Below, one piece after another: positions 35,710 to 45,620 of a DNA stretch of 64,000 nucleotides (its first letter is position 1; every line of letters starts with the position of its first letter). The notes under the pieces were generated by a model that ran no database searches, was not told the origin of the DNA, and saw only the letters and a program-made list of their open reading frames with translations. The DNA is taken from the NCBI GenBank assembly GCA_035514535.1, contig DATKAZ010000055.1:124001-188000 (forward strand), in the 5' to 3' direction. This DNA is from XN24 sp035514535 (GTDB taxonomy: Bacteria; Pseudomonadota; Gammaproteobacteria; Steroidobacterales; XN24). The position numbers were made by a program, and so were the translations under genes.

Positions 35710-36927
35710 TCAGTCGCCGTGTTGCTCGGCCGTGACGATTTCAGTGCGCAGCACGACGCGCCGGCCAAGCAGAGCCGCCAGGGCCGAAGCGAGCTGGGCA
35801 TCTTCTTCGCCCGGCCCGGCGGCCTCCACCACGACGTCGGGCGTGACGCCGCGGGCGTGGATGGACATGCCCGACGGCGTGAAATACCGCGAGGTGGTCA
35901 GCTTGATCGCGTTCCCCTCCGACAGGGGCATGATCGTCTGCACCGACCCCTTGCCGTAGGTCGGCGTCCCGATGATCGTTGCGCGCCTGTGATCCTTGAG
36001 CGCCCCGGCCACGATCTCGGCTGCAGATGCGGATCCCCTGTCCACGAGGACGGTCAGCGGCGCGCCGTTCAGCAGGTCGCCGGGCGTCGCGTTGATTCTG
36101 AAGCGAGCGTCCGTCATGCGTCCCTCTGCCGACACGATCAGCCCGCTGTCGAGGAACGCGTCGGCGACGGCGACGGCTGCATCCAGAACACCGCCGGGAT
36201 TGCTGCGCAGGTCCAGCACCAGGCCGGAAAGCGGCCGTCCCGCCTGGAGCTCCAGGTCGCGCAGGGCCTTGCGCAGGTCATGAGGCGTGGCATCGGTGAA
36301 ATGGCTGACCCGGACGTAGGCATCACCAGCTTCCAGGAGCTCGCCGCGGACGCTTTGCACTTCGATCTGGCCCCGATGGAGTTCGACGATCAGGGGTTCT
36401 TCGGTGCCGGCGCGCCGGAGGCCGAGAACTACGCGGGTGCCCACGGGACCCCGCATGCGACCCGCCGTGCCGTCCAGGTCATCTGCGCCTACGGGCATGC
36501 CGTCCACGGACAGGATGATGTCGCCCGCCAGGATGCCGGCCCTGGCCGCGGGACTGCCGTCGACCGGTGAGACGACGATGATCCGGCCGTCGTCTAACCC
36601 CACCTCGATGCCGACGCCGAAGTACCTGCCGCTGGTACTCACGCGAATGTCCTGGAACTCCGCCGGGTCCAGGAAGGCTGAATGTGGATCGAGGTCGGCG
36701 ATGATGCCGCGGATCGCGGCCGTGATGAGCTCCTCGTCATCCACGAGGTCGACGTAATCGCGCTTCACGCGCTCGATGACCTCGGCGAGCAGGCGGGCCT
36801 CTTCCCATGGCAGGGAATCCGTCTCGGGACGCTTCTCCGCCAGCACGCTCGGCGCCAGCGTGATGGATACGCCCAGCACGAGGCCGAGCCAGACGGCCAG
36901 AAATCCGCGGAATAACATTCGCTTCAT
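35710..36927 (-). CDS. C-terminal processing protease (S41), periplasmic
   Basis: A 405-residue CtpA-type serine protease with a signal peptide (cleavage after 'SVLA', about residue 30). A PDZ domain covers about residues 95-175 ('GVGIEVGLDDGRIIVVSPVDGSPAARAG'). The S41 catalytic core contains 'DRGSASAAEIVAGALKDH' (nucleophile Ser about 296) and 'GTPTYGKGSVQ' (the general-base Lys about 321). It trims periplasmic or lipoprotein substrates and often regulates peptidoglycan hydrolases. envC lies immediately upstream in the same direction, a conserved pairing. Confidence 0.95.
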   Translation of the reverse strand: MKRMLFRGFLAVWLGLVLGVSITLAPSVLAEKRPETDSLPWEEARLLAEVIERVKRDYVDLVDDEELITAAIRGIIADLDPHSAFLDPAEFQDIRVSTSGRYFGVGIEVGLDDGRIIVVSPVDGSPAARAGILAGDIILSVDGMPVGADDLDGTAGRMRGPVGTRVVLGLRRAGTEEPLIVELHRGQIEVQSVRGELLEAGDAYVRVSHFTDATPHDLRKALRDLELQAGRPLSGLVLDLRSNPGGVLDAAVAVADAFLDSGLIVSAEGRMTDARFRINATPGDLLNGAPLTVLVDRGSASAAEIVAGALKDHRRATIIGTPTYGKGSVQTIMPLSEGNAIKLTTSRYFTPSGMSIHARGVTPDVVVEAAGPGEEDAQLASALAALLGRRVVLRTEIVTAEQHGD

Positions 36928-37095
36928 CGCGCCGCTCGCACTGTTGCCAGCGGTGGAAAATAACAGAAAACAATGTTCGCGGCGGCAGATCGTCGCGCAG
37001 ATCTGCGTCGCGCTGCGCGCGGCCCGGGATCCGGCGCGGCCAAGGCCCTCGGCCGGTTCTGTATTTTGTATGCGTGATTTCTGTATGTAATTGTT

Positions 37096-38256
37096 TTAAT
37101 TGCCTGTAAGCTGCCCGTAGAACCACGGCGTGGGATTCTGGGGCTGCGTCCCGCTACGAATCTCGAAGTAGAGGCCCGACTTGTCCCGGCCGCCGCTGTC
37201 GCCCACGCGGCCGATGACCTGGCCCGCCGAAATCCAATCCCCGACCGCACTGAAAAGGACCTCGTTGTGGGCATAGAGGCTCATGTAATCGTCGCCGTGC
37301 TCAAGGACCAGCAGCAGGCCGAGGCCGGGCAGCCAGTCCGCATAGGCCACCCGCCCGTGCCACACCGCCCTGACGTCCGTGCCGCGTTCCGCGGCGATCA
37401 GCACGCCATTTGAGCGCGGGCCCCCGCCGCGGCGTGCGCCGAAATCGCGTGCCAGTACGCCGCGCACCGGCCAGGCCAGGCGCCCTCGCTGCGCGGCGAA
37501 CGGCGTGGCCTCCGCGATGGGCATGTCCGCTACGGCGACGCGCAGCGCCTCAATCAACTCCTCGAGCGCCGCGGCTTCCTGGCGCAACCGTTCCGCTTCC
37601 TGGTCACGCCTCACCAGGTCGGCGTCGAGTTCGGCGACCGCCCTGGCCCGGGCCGCTCGCGCCTGGTCCAGCTCGGCGACGGCCTCGGCCTGGCGCGCCT
37701 CCGCCGCCTGCAGCCGCTCGCGCTCGGCTTCCAGCTGCCGGCCGACAGCGGCCACCTCGGCGAGCCGCTCGCGCAGGTGCTCGACCCGGCCGGCGCGCTC
37801 GCGTGCGACATAGCCGTACCATGCGAGCATCCGGCCAAGCTCGGTGGGATCGCGCTGGCTGAGCATCAGCTTGAGGCGCGGCTCGCCGCCGGCCATCCAG
37901 GCGGCGCGCAGTTCCGCGGCCAGGGCCGCCGTGTCGGCTTCGAGCCCGACGGCCAGCTCGGCCCGGCGCGCCACAAGCTCGTCCCTGCGCGCCACGACCG
38001 CAAGCCGTTCCCGCCGGGTTTCCTCGAGGGCGCGCGCCTCGCGGGCCACTGCGGTCTCTACTTCCCGCAATGCCTGGGATTCACGGTCACGCGCGCGGGC
38101 GGCACGCCGGTGCGCCTGTTCGATCGAGGAAATCCGCGCCTTCAGAGCCTCGAGCTGCCGTTGGGCTGCAGCGTTCTCCGCCTCCACCGCGCCCGCGTGG
38201 CCGCCGGCCAGCGTGGCGACAACGACGACCAGGCTGATGAAATTCGCTGCTTTCAC
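37096..38256 (-). CDS. envC: Murein hydrolase activator EnvC
   Basis: A 386-residue periplasmic protein: signal sequence at the start (from GTG 38256), a long Ala/Glu/Arg-rich coiled coil of about residues 25-245, then a degenerate LytM/M23 domain of about 265-385. In the LytM domain the metal-binding HxH is replaced by 'LYFEIR', so it should be catalytically dead like EnvC of E. coli, which activates amidases AmiA/B at the division septum. In-frame ATG codons further upstream add a non-signal-like extension. It is divergent from the rhodanese gene. Confidence 0.92.
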   Translation of the reverse strand: MKAANFISLVVVVATLAGGHAGAVEAENAAAQRQLEALKARISSIEQAHRRAARARDRESQALREVETAVAREARALEETRRERLAVVARRDELVARRAELAVGLEADTAALAAELRAAWMAGGEPRLKLMLSQRDPTELGRMLAWYGYVARERAGRVEHLRERLAEVAAVGRQLEAERERLQAAEARQAEAVAELDQARAARARAVAELDADLVRRDQEAERLRQEAAALEELIEALRVAVADMPIAEATPFAAQRGRLAWPVRGVLARDFGARRGGGPRSNGVLIAAERGTDVRAVWHGRVAYADWLPGLGLLLVLEHGDDYMSLYAHNEVLFSAVGDWISAGQVIGRVGDSGGRDKSGLYFEIRSGTQPQNPTPWFYGQLTGN

Positions 38257-38348
38257 GGTGCGCCGAGTGTAGGGGATGGCACAAAACCGGCAAGACCGCG
38301 CTGCCAAACAGGTATAATTATCGGCTTGCGTCCGCGGACTGAGGCCCA

Positions 38349-38795
38349 ATGCAATCCATAATCGAGTATGCCGGCCACCACCCGTTCCTGTTTGGTGGAA
38401 TGCTGGCGCTGTTCGCCATTGTCTTCGTCTACGAGATGCGGATCGCGCGGCGCAAGGGCGTCGACATCTCCCCCGCGGAGGCCGTCGCGATGATCAACAA
38501 CGGCGCCCAGCCGGTCGATATACGTGCATCCGCACAGTTCGAAAAGGGGCATCTCCTGGACGCCCGCAACATCCCGCTGGCGGATTTCGAGCAGCACATG
38601 CAGATCCTCGAGAAGCTCAAGGAGCGCGGCATACTCATCTACTGTGAGAACGGCGCGACTTCGATCAAGGCTGTCGAAAAGCTCAAACAGCGCGGGTTCA
38701 CGGGCGTCAAGAGCCTGCGCGGCGGGCTGGTCGCCTGGCGCGGCGAGAATCTGCCGGTGTTTGCGGGCCGCAAGAGCCGCAAGAAAGAGACCTGA
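38349..38795 (+). CDS. yibN: Membrane-anchored rhodanese-like protein (YibN-like)
   Basis: A 148-residue protein with one N-terminal membrane helix (about residues 12-28) and a rhodanese domain with the active-site loop 'IYCENGATS' (Cys at about residue 99). The E. coli counterpart yibN lies at the same place, between envC and secB. The usual grxC gene between yibN and secB is absent. It likely handles sulfane sulfur at the membrane, but the specific substrate is unknown. Confidence 0.9.
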   Translation: MQSIIEYAGHHPFLFGGMLALFAIVFVYEMRIARRKGVDISPAEAVAMINNGAQPVDIRASAQFEKGHLLDARNIPLADFEQHMQILEKLKERGILIYCENGATSIKAVEKLKQRGFTGVKSLRGGLVAWRGENLPVFAGRKSRKKET

Positions 38796-38845
38796 CAGCA
38801 GTCGCACGACGAACGAAACACTTCACTCTTGACGAAGGAGCAACA

Positions 38846-39349
38846 ATGGCCGACCAGAAACCCGATGGCATCGACGCCAATCGCGTCACCGTAGCGCTGC
38901 AGCGCGTTTATCTTAAGGACAGCTCCTTCGAGGCGCCAAACAGTCCCGCGGTGTTCACGGGCGAGTGGCGCCCGACGGTACAGCTCAACCTCAACACCGC
39001 GACCAACGATCTCGGCGAGGGCACATACGAGGCGGTCCTCAGCGTGACCACGGAAGCCAAGCAGGGCGACAAGACCGCGTTCCTGATCGAGATCCAGCAG
39101 GCCGGCATTTTCCTCTTCCAGGGACTGGAGCCCGCCGATCTGCAGCGTGCGCTGATGGTTTTCTGCCCGCAGCAACTGTACCCGTACGCCCGTGAGGTCG
39201 TGGCGGACCTGTCCGGCAAGGGCGGGTTCCCCGCGCTGCAACTCCAGCCCGTCAACTTCGACGCGATCGCCGCCGAGGCGATGCGGCAGCAGGCGGACCG
39301 GTCCGCCCAGGCCGCTGCCGCCGGGCAGGCGCCCGAGACTACGCAGTAG
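38846..39349 (+). CDS. secB: Protein-export chaperone SecB
   Basis: A 167-residue acidic cytoplasmic chaperone. The family signatures 'IDANRVTVALQRVYLKDSSFEAPNSP' region (residues about 7-32) and 'FCPQQLYPYAREVVADLSGKGGFPALQLQPVNFD' (about 103-136) are unmistakable. It keeps preproteins unfolded for SecA. GAAGGAG lies 6 bases before the ATG. A somewhat long Ala/Gln-rich C-terminal tail follows the core. gpsA starts 7 bases downstream. Confidence 0.97.
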   Translation: MADQKPDGIDANRVTVALQRVYLKDSSFEAPNSPAVFTGEWRPTVQLNLNTATNDLGEGTYEAVLSVTTEAKQGDKTAFLIEIQQAGIFLFQGLEPADLQRALMVFCPQQLYPYAREVVADLSGKGGFPALQLQPVNFDAIAAEAMRQQADRSAQAAAAGQAPETTQ

Positions 39350-39356
39350 CACACGC

Positions 39357-40382
39357 ATGAGCGGTGCAGCGGCCGACGAGGAGATCGCCGTCATAGGCGC
39401 CGGGTCCTGGGGCACTGCGCTCGCCATTCAGTTTGCCCGCAGCGGCAGGCCCACGCTGCTCTGGGGCCGCGCCGAGGACGACCCGGAGGGCATTCAGCGG
39501 GCGCGCGAGAACGCTCGTTTTCTGCCGGGGGCAAGATTTCCGGACAATCTCCGCGCCGAGCCGGACCTGGCGGGCGTCCTGGCCGCAGCGCCCGTGGTGG
39601 TCGTCGCGGTGCCGAGCCATGCGTTTCGCTCCGTGCTGACCATGATGAAGCCGCTGGTGCGCGCCGACACGCGCCTTGCCTGGGCCACCAAGGGTTTCGA
39701 GCTGGAGACCGGCATGCTGCCTCACCAGGTCGCTCGCGAAGTGCTCGGTGCGGGCAAGGCGATGGCGGTACTGTCCGGCCCGACCTTCGCCCGCGAGGTC
39801 GGGATGGGCCTGCCGACCGCCATGACCGTGGCGGCGAGCGACGAGGACTACGCCCGGGAGCTCGCCGAACATCTTTCGGGGGATGCGTTCCGCGCCTACA
39901 CCTCCACCGACATCGTCGGCGTCGAGGTCGGCGGCGCCGTCAAAAACGTGCTCGCGATCGGCGCCGGCATCTGCGACGGCCTGGGCTTCGGCGCCAATAC
40001 GCGCGTCGCGCTGATCACGCGTGGCTTGGTCGAGATGACCCGTCTCGGCATCGCCCTCGGCGCCCAGCCGGCCACGTTTATGGGCCTCGCCGGGATGGGC
40101 GATCTCGTGCTGACCTGCACCGACGACCAGTCGCGCAACCGACGCATGGGCCTCGCGCTTGCGGCCGGCAAGACCCTCAAGCAGGCCGAACAGGAAATCG
40201 GGCAGGTGGTCGAGGGGGTGCTCGCCGCCGAAGCAGTGCATCGCGTCGCGCAGAAGGCCGAAGTCGAAATGCCGATCTGCCAGCAGATCTACAGGATTCT
40301 CTACCAGGGCGCGGAACCGCAGGAAGCGGTGGTCGCGCTGATGAAACGCGAGCTCAAGTCGGAGTTTGCCCCGGGGGGCTGA
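39357..40382 (+). CDS. gpsA: Glycerol-3-phosphate dehydrogenase [NAD(P)+]
   Basis: A 341-residue enzyme that reduces dihydroxyacetone phosphate to sn-glycerol 3-phosphate for phospholipid synthesis. The NAD-binding motif is 'VIGAGSWGTALA' (about residues 11-22), followed by 'VLSGPTFAREV' and the catalytic Lys in 'VGGAVKNVLAIGAG' (about 193). The ATG at 39357 comes 7 bases after secB. Its last 29 bases overlap the convergent trmL gene. Confidence 0.96.
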   Translation: MSGAAADEEIAVIGAGSWGTALAIQFARSGRPTLLWGRAEDDPEGIQRARENARFLPGARFPDNLRAEPDLAGVLAAAPVVVVAVPSHAFRSVLTMMKPLVRADTRLAWATKGFELETGMLPHQVAREVLGAGKAMAVLSGPTFAREVGMGLPTAMTVAASDEDYARELAEHLSGDAFRAYTSTDIVGVEVGGAVKNVLAIGAGICDGLGFGANTRVALITRGLVEMTRLGIALGAQPATFMGLAGMGDLVLTCTDDQSRNRRMGLALAAGKTLKQAEQEIGQVVEGVLAAEAVHRVAQKAEVEMPICQQIYRILYQGAEPQEAVVALMKRELKSEFAPGG

Positions 40383-40851
40383 CACCGCGTTCGACGCCCG
40401 CGTACCCCTGTTGCCGCCAGGCTTCATAGACCGCCACTGCCACCGCATTCGAGAGATTCAGGCTCCTGTTGCCGGGCCGCATCGGGATCGACAGGCATCG
40501 TTCCGCGGGAACACGCGTGGTCACCTCCGCCGGCAGGCCGCGGGTCTCCGGTCCGAACAGCAGCGCATCCGCCGGAGCATAGGCCACGGTGGAAAAGCTG
40601 CGCGGCCCGCGTGCCGAGAACGCCCAGAGCCGCGGCCGGCCGAGCGCTGCGAGGCAGGCGTCGAGGTCGGGAAACTCGCGGACGGTCGCAAACTCGTGAT
40701 AATCGAGCCCGGCCCGCCGCAGGCGCGGCTCGTCCAGCGTAAACCCGAGCGGTCCCACCAGTGACAACGTGGCACCGGTATTCGCGCACAGGCGTATGAT
40801 ATTCCCCGTGTTTGGCGGGATCTCGGGTTGCCAGAGGATCACGTGGAACAT
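40354..40851 (-). CDS. trmL: tRNA (cytidine/uridine-34-2'-O)-methyltransferase
   Basis: A 165-residue SPOUT-family enzyme. Knot motifs are visible: 'PPNTGNIIRLCANTG' (about residues 12-26), 'LLFGPETRGLP' (about 97-107) and 'PMRPGNRSLNLSNAVAVAVYE' (about 120-140). It methylates the wobble ribose of tRNA-Leu. The ATG at 40851 gives the family N-terminus 'MFHVILWQPEIPPNTGN'. It overlaps the end of gpsA tail-to-tail. Confidence 0.94.
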   Translation of the reverse strand: MFHVILWQPEIPPNTGNIIRLCANTGATLSLVGPLGFTLDEPRLRRAGLDYHEFATVREFPDLDACLAALGRPRLWAFSARGPRSFSTVAYAPADALLFGPETRGLPAEVTTRVPAERCLSIPMRPGNRSLNLSNAVAVAVYEAWRQQGYAGVERGVSPPGQTPT

Positions 40852-40871
40852 TTCAGCTGACGGGAGCAGGC

Positions 40872-41849
40872 ATGACGACCACCGACACGGATTCCCTCGC
40901 GCTGGACTTCTGCAGCATGCACTTCGCCTCGCCCATCGTGCTGCTGTCCGGCTGCGTGGGGTTCGGCGAAGAATATACGCGCGTTGCCGGCTTCTCCAAC
41001 CGGGACGCAGGCGCAATCGTGCTGAAGGGCACGACCGGCGTGCCGCGACTCGGCAATCCGCCGCACCGGGTTTACGAAACACCGTCCGGCATGCTGAACG
41101 CAATCGGGCTGCAGAACCCGGGCGCCACGTCGGTGGTACGCGACATCCTGCCGACGCTCGATTTCTCGGAGACCCGCTTCCTTGCGAACGTCAGCGGCTC
41201 GACGATCGAGGAATACGTCGAGGTGACGCGGCTGTTCGATGACTCGCCGATCGACGGCATCGAGATCAACATCTCCTGCCCGAACATCAAGGAAGGCGGC
41301 GTAGCGTTCGGCAACTATCCGGACATGTCCGCCAAGGTCGTCGAGGCCTGCCGCCGCGTGACCTCGAAGCCGCTGATAACGAAACTCTCGCCCAACCAGA
41401 CCGACATCCAGGAAAATGCGCGCCGCTGTATCGAGGCCGGCACGGACGGCTTCGCGGTCATCAACACCGTGATGGGCATGGCAGTGGATGCGGAACGCCG
41501 CGAACCGGTAATCGGCAATGTGCAGGGCGGCCTGTCGGGGCCGGCGATCAAGCCGATTGCCTTGCTGAAGGTTCACCAGGTTTACCAGGTCGCCAAGCGC
41601 CATGGCGTGCCGATCATCGGCCAGGGCGGCATTGTCAGCGCGCGCGATGCGCTCGAGTTCATCGTCGCCGGCGCCGCGGCGGTGGGGATCGGCACGGCGC
41701 TTTTCTATGACCCGCTGGTGTGCCGCAGGATCAATGACGGCATCCGCGAGTATCTCGCGCGCCACGGCCTCCGCTCGGTGCGGGAGCTGGTCGGCACCTT
41801 GCGGCTCCCCGGGGACGTATCCCCGCCCCGTGCCGCCAGCATCGCCTAG
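40872..41849 (+). CDS. pyrD: Dihydroorotate dehydrogenase, class 1B type catalytic subunit
   Basis: A 325-residue FMN enzyme for the fourth step of pyrimidine synthesis. It has the class 1B pattern 'ETPSGMLNAIGLQNPG' (about residues 70-85), catalytic cysteine in 'EINISCPNIKEGG' (about 137-149) and FMN phosphate loop 'IIGQGGIVSARDALEF'. Class 1B enzymes normally pair with PyrK, an FAD/2Fe-2S electron-transfer subunit, but no pyrK is in the window. Most Gammaproteobacteria use the unrelated membrane class 2 enzyme. A GGGAGCAGG ribosome-binding site sets the ATG at 40872. Confidence 0.92.
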   Translation: MTTTDTDSLALDFCSMHFASPIVLLSGCVGFGEEYTRVAGFSNRDAGAIVLKGTTGVPRLGNPPHRVYETPSGMLNAIGLQNPGATSVVRDILPTLDFSETRFLANVSGSTIEEYVEVTRLFDDSPIDGIEINISCPNIKEGGVAFGNYPDMSAKVVEACRRVTSKPLITKLSPNQTDIQENARRCIEAGTDGFAVINTVMGMAVDAERREPVIGNVQGGLSGPAIKPIALLKVHQVYQVAKRHGVPIIGQGGIVSARDALEFIVAGAAAVGIGTALFYDPLVCRRINDGIREYLARHGLRSVRELVGTLRLPGDVSPPRAASIA

Positions 41850-41866
41850 CCCGGCTGGAGCCCGCG

Positions 41867-42454
41867 ATGAATATGATTGCCGAATTGCACCCGGTCGTGC
41901 TGACGCTGGCCATCTTCTTCGCCCGCATCATGGATGTCTCGCTCGGTACGGTGCGCACCATCGTGGTCTTGCGGGGGCGTCGACTGCTGGCCGCGGTGAT
42001 CGGGTTCTGCGAGATCGTCATCTGGGTGCTTGCCGCCGGGCAGGTGCTGCAGAACCTCGACGCCTGGTACCTGATCGTCGCCTACGCGGGCGGCTTCGGA
42101 GCTGGCAACTACATCGGGATCTGGATGGAGTCGAAGCTCGCCATCGGCCGCGAGATGGTGAGCGCGATCTCTTTCCGCCCCGATGGCGGCCTCGCGCGCC
42201 TCCTGCGCGAGCGCGGCTTCCAGGCCATCGACGTGGATGCCGACATGGGGCGGGGTTCGTCCGTCGACCTGGTTATCACCGTGACCCGCCGCAAGCGAAT
42301 CCCCGAGTTGCTGCAGACGATTCTCGAGGCCGACCCCGAGGCCCAGTACTCGATCAGCGACATCAAGATGGCGCACGAGGACTTCGACGCCACGGCCCTC
42401 GCGCCGCGCCCTAGCTACAGCGGGGGCTGGCGCTCGATCATGAAGCGAAAATAA
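41867..42454 (+). CDS. UPF0316 / DUF2179 membrane protein
   Basis: A 195-residue protein with three N-terminal helices (residues about 10-80, including 'FFARIMDVSLGTVRTIVVLRG') and a small cytoplasmic DUF2179 domain (about 100-180, 'ITVTRRKRIPELLQTILEADP'). These proteins are uncharacterised, though DUF2179 resembles nucleotide or amino-acid binding folds. It starts 17 bases after pyrD, so the two are probably co-transcribed, and converges on ntrC. Confidence 0.9.
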   Translation: MNMIAELHPVVLTLAIFFARIMDVSLGTVRTIVVLRGRRLLAAVIGFCEIVIWVLAAGQVLQNLDAWYLIVAYAGGFGAGNYIGIWMESKLAIGREMVSAISFRPDGGLARLLRERGFQAIDVDADMGRGSSVDLVITVTRRKRIPELLQTILEADPEAQYSISDIKMAHEDFDATALAPRPSYSGGWRSIMKRK

Positions 42455-42460
42455 GAATTC

Positions 42461-42484
42461 TCGCGCGGAACCGCGCGCGAAGCT
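42461..42484 (+). terminator. Possible terminator after the UPF0316 gene
   Basis: The GC-rich stem CGCGCGG/CCGCGCG (42462-42477) is followed by CGAAGCTTTTC. The U-run is short and displaced, so it is a weak candidate for the convergent gap. Confidence 0.35.
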
Positions 42485-42486
42485 TT

Positions 42487-43877
<1,391 letters not shown>

Positions 43878-43881
<4 letters not shown>

Positions 43882-45014
43882 GGCGATTCCTCGGTGATCG
43901 GCAACAACATCCTGAAAATCGTCCGCCCCGGCCGGCTGGAATACTCGATCAGGCCGTCGTGCCTGCTCAACAACTCCTGCGCCACGGCAAGCCCGAGGCC
44001 GCTGCCACCTGTTCGCCCGGTCACGAGAGGATAGAACAGGGTCTCGCGGAGTTCCTCGGGCACGCCGGGCCCATCGTCCTCGATCTCGACGCAGGCGACC
44101 AGCCTGCAGTGCCGATGGCCGATCGTATCGTTCGTCACCACGCGCGTGCGGAACACGATCCGGCCCCTTCCCTCCAGCGCGTTCAGCGCGTTGCGAGCGA
44201 GATTCAGCATCGCCTGGATGACAAGGTCGCGGTCGAGGAGGGTCGCCGGCACGCTGGGATCGTAATCTCGCTCGACGTGGATATCCGCCCCGCCTTCCGC
44301 GACGACCAGCTGCCGGACGTGCTCGAGCAATTCGTGGATGTTCAGCAATGTCCTGGTCGCAGCGCGCGCGGGACCGAGCAGGGTGGCAGTCAGCCCGACG
44401 AGGCGGTCGGCCTCGCGGATGATCAGGCTCGTGTAGTCTTTCTGGGCAGGTGACTCGAGTTGACGCTCGAGCAACTGGGCGGCTCCCCTGATGCCGCCCA
44501 GCGGGTTGCGCAACTCGTGCGCAAGTTGCCGCACCATGCTGCGGCTCGCTTCCAGCTGGGCGAGGAGGGCCTTCTCGCGATCGATCCGCAGGCGCCGGCT
44601 GGCGTCGGTGATCTCGAGCAGGAACTCGCGCCCGCCTGAAGCGCCTTCGGAACCGGACAAGGCGCAGTCGAGCGCGATTCCCGCCTCGCGTTCGGCCGGC
44701 GCCGCGACGAGCACCTCGCGGTGCGAGAAATCCTGTCCGGTGGCGCGCACCCTGTCGAGGAGCGGCCGCAACACCGCAAGGCCCGGCACGACTTCCAGCA
44801 GCGCGCGCCCGGTGAGTTGCTGGCGGCTGACGCCGAGCAACTGCTCCGCGGCTGGATTGACGTACCTGACTTCCAGGGCGCCGCCGAGCACGACGACGCC
44901 CGTCGTGAGGTTCTCGAGGTACTCGCCGCGCGGGAGCGTCGCCGTGGTCTCAGCCTCCGCCCGCGCCGGGCCGCTGCGGCCGGTTGGGATTGAGGAGCGA
45001 CGCCTGGTGGACAT
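43878..45014 (-). CDS. ntrB: Nitrogen regulation sensor histidine kinase NtrB
   Basis: A 378-residue soluble kinase. A PAS domain (about residues 30-140) is followed by the H-box 'VRQLAHELRNPLGGIRGAAQLL' (phospho-His about 157) and a GHKL ATPase domain with 'LNLARNALNAL' (N-box), 'DDGPGVP' and 'GGSGLGLAVAQELL'. It acts as kinase/phosphatase for NtrC under PII control. The first usable ATG (45014) lies within the 3' end of the DUF4124 gene upstream, giving an overlap of 65 bases. No in-frame start exists after that gene's stop before the conserved PAS region. Confidence 0.95.
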
Positions 45015-45507
45015 AGAAGACGATCGTTGCGCTAGACATGAGTTCGCTGCCCCGGTCATCGACGATCGACGCGCGCAGCGTGTGCTCGCCGCGGAACACG
45101 TCGCCGACCGTGAACTGGCCGCTGCCCTGCGACACGCCCTCGACGCGCTTGCCGTCCAGGTAAACGTGAAGCTCGTGCCCGACCTGGAGCTCCGGCTCGG
45201 CCGCGACCTGCACGTTCAGCTCCCCGCCGATATTCCATAGCGTCTCGCCGTCGCCGGGGGATGTGATGTTCAGGCGGGAGTATGGTGTCGCCGGTGCAGC
45301 CGACTGGTCCTGCTCCTCGGCCCGGCGCGGCGGCGCCAGCGCTGGTGCCGAGTAGGACTGCGCCGGCGCGACGTCTACGCGCTCGGCCCCCGGATGAGGC
45401 CGGTCCGAGTAATGCACGACGCCGCGCTCGTCGACCCAGCGCCACATCTCGCTCTCGGCGACGGCCGTCGCGCAGAACACCAGCAAGGCCATCCACATCC
45501 AGCGCAT
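44950..45507 (-). CDS. DUF4124-domain periplasmic protein
   Basis: A 185-residue protein with a signal peptide (cleavage after 'AVAE', about residue 18, from the ATG at 45507). The DUF4124 motif 'MWRWVDERGVVHYSDRPHPGA' occupies residues about 21-41. The second half (about 95-175) is beta-rich and Ig-like ('GELNVQVAAEPELQVGHELHVYLDG'). Function is unknown. Proteins of this kind sit between glnA and ntrB in many Gammaproteobacteria. Its 3' end overlaps ntrB. Confidence 0.9.
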   Translation of the reverse strand: MRWMWMALLVFCATAVAESEMWRWVDERGVVHYSDRPHPGAERVDVAPAQSYSAPALAPPRRAEEQDQSAAPATPYSRLNITSPGDGETLWNIGGELNVQVAAEPELQVGHELHVYLDGKRVEGVSQGSGQFTVGDVFRGEHTLRASIVDDRGSELMSSATIVFYVHQASLLNPNRPQRPGAGGG

Positions 45508-45563
45508 CGGAGCCACTCCAGCGGCGGAACACGACCCTAGCATAGCGGCCGGAGCACCCGGCT

Positions 45564-45600
45564 GACAAAAAGCGGGCGGCGGGTATCACCCCGCCACCCG
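45564..45600 (-). terminator. Rho-independent terminator after glnA
   Basis: Leftward, an 11-bp stem (CGGGTGGCGGG with CCCGCCGCCCG, one G-U pair, loop GTGATA) is followed by CTTTTTGTC. It lies 20 bases after the glnA stop and separates glnA from the DUF4124-ntrB-ntrC genes, which must be expressed by read-through or their own promoter. Confidence 0.85.
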
Positions 45601-45620
45601 AAACGCGTCCTCCAGACTCG

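Noticed and set aside
37096..38256. EnvC as an active M23 peptidase
   Set aside because: The metal-binding HxH position reads LYFEIR, so the zinc site is lost, as in known activators.
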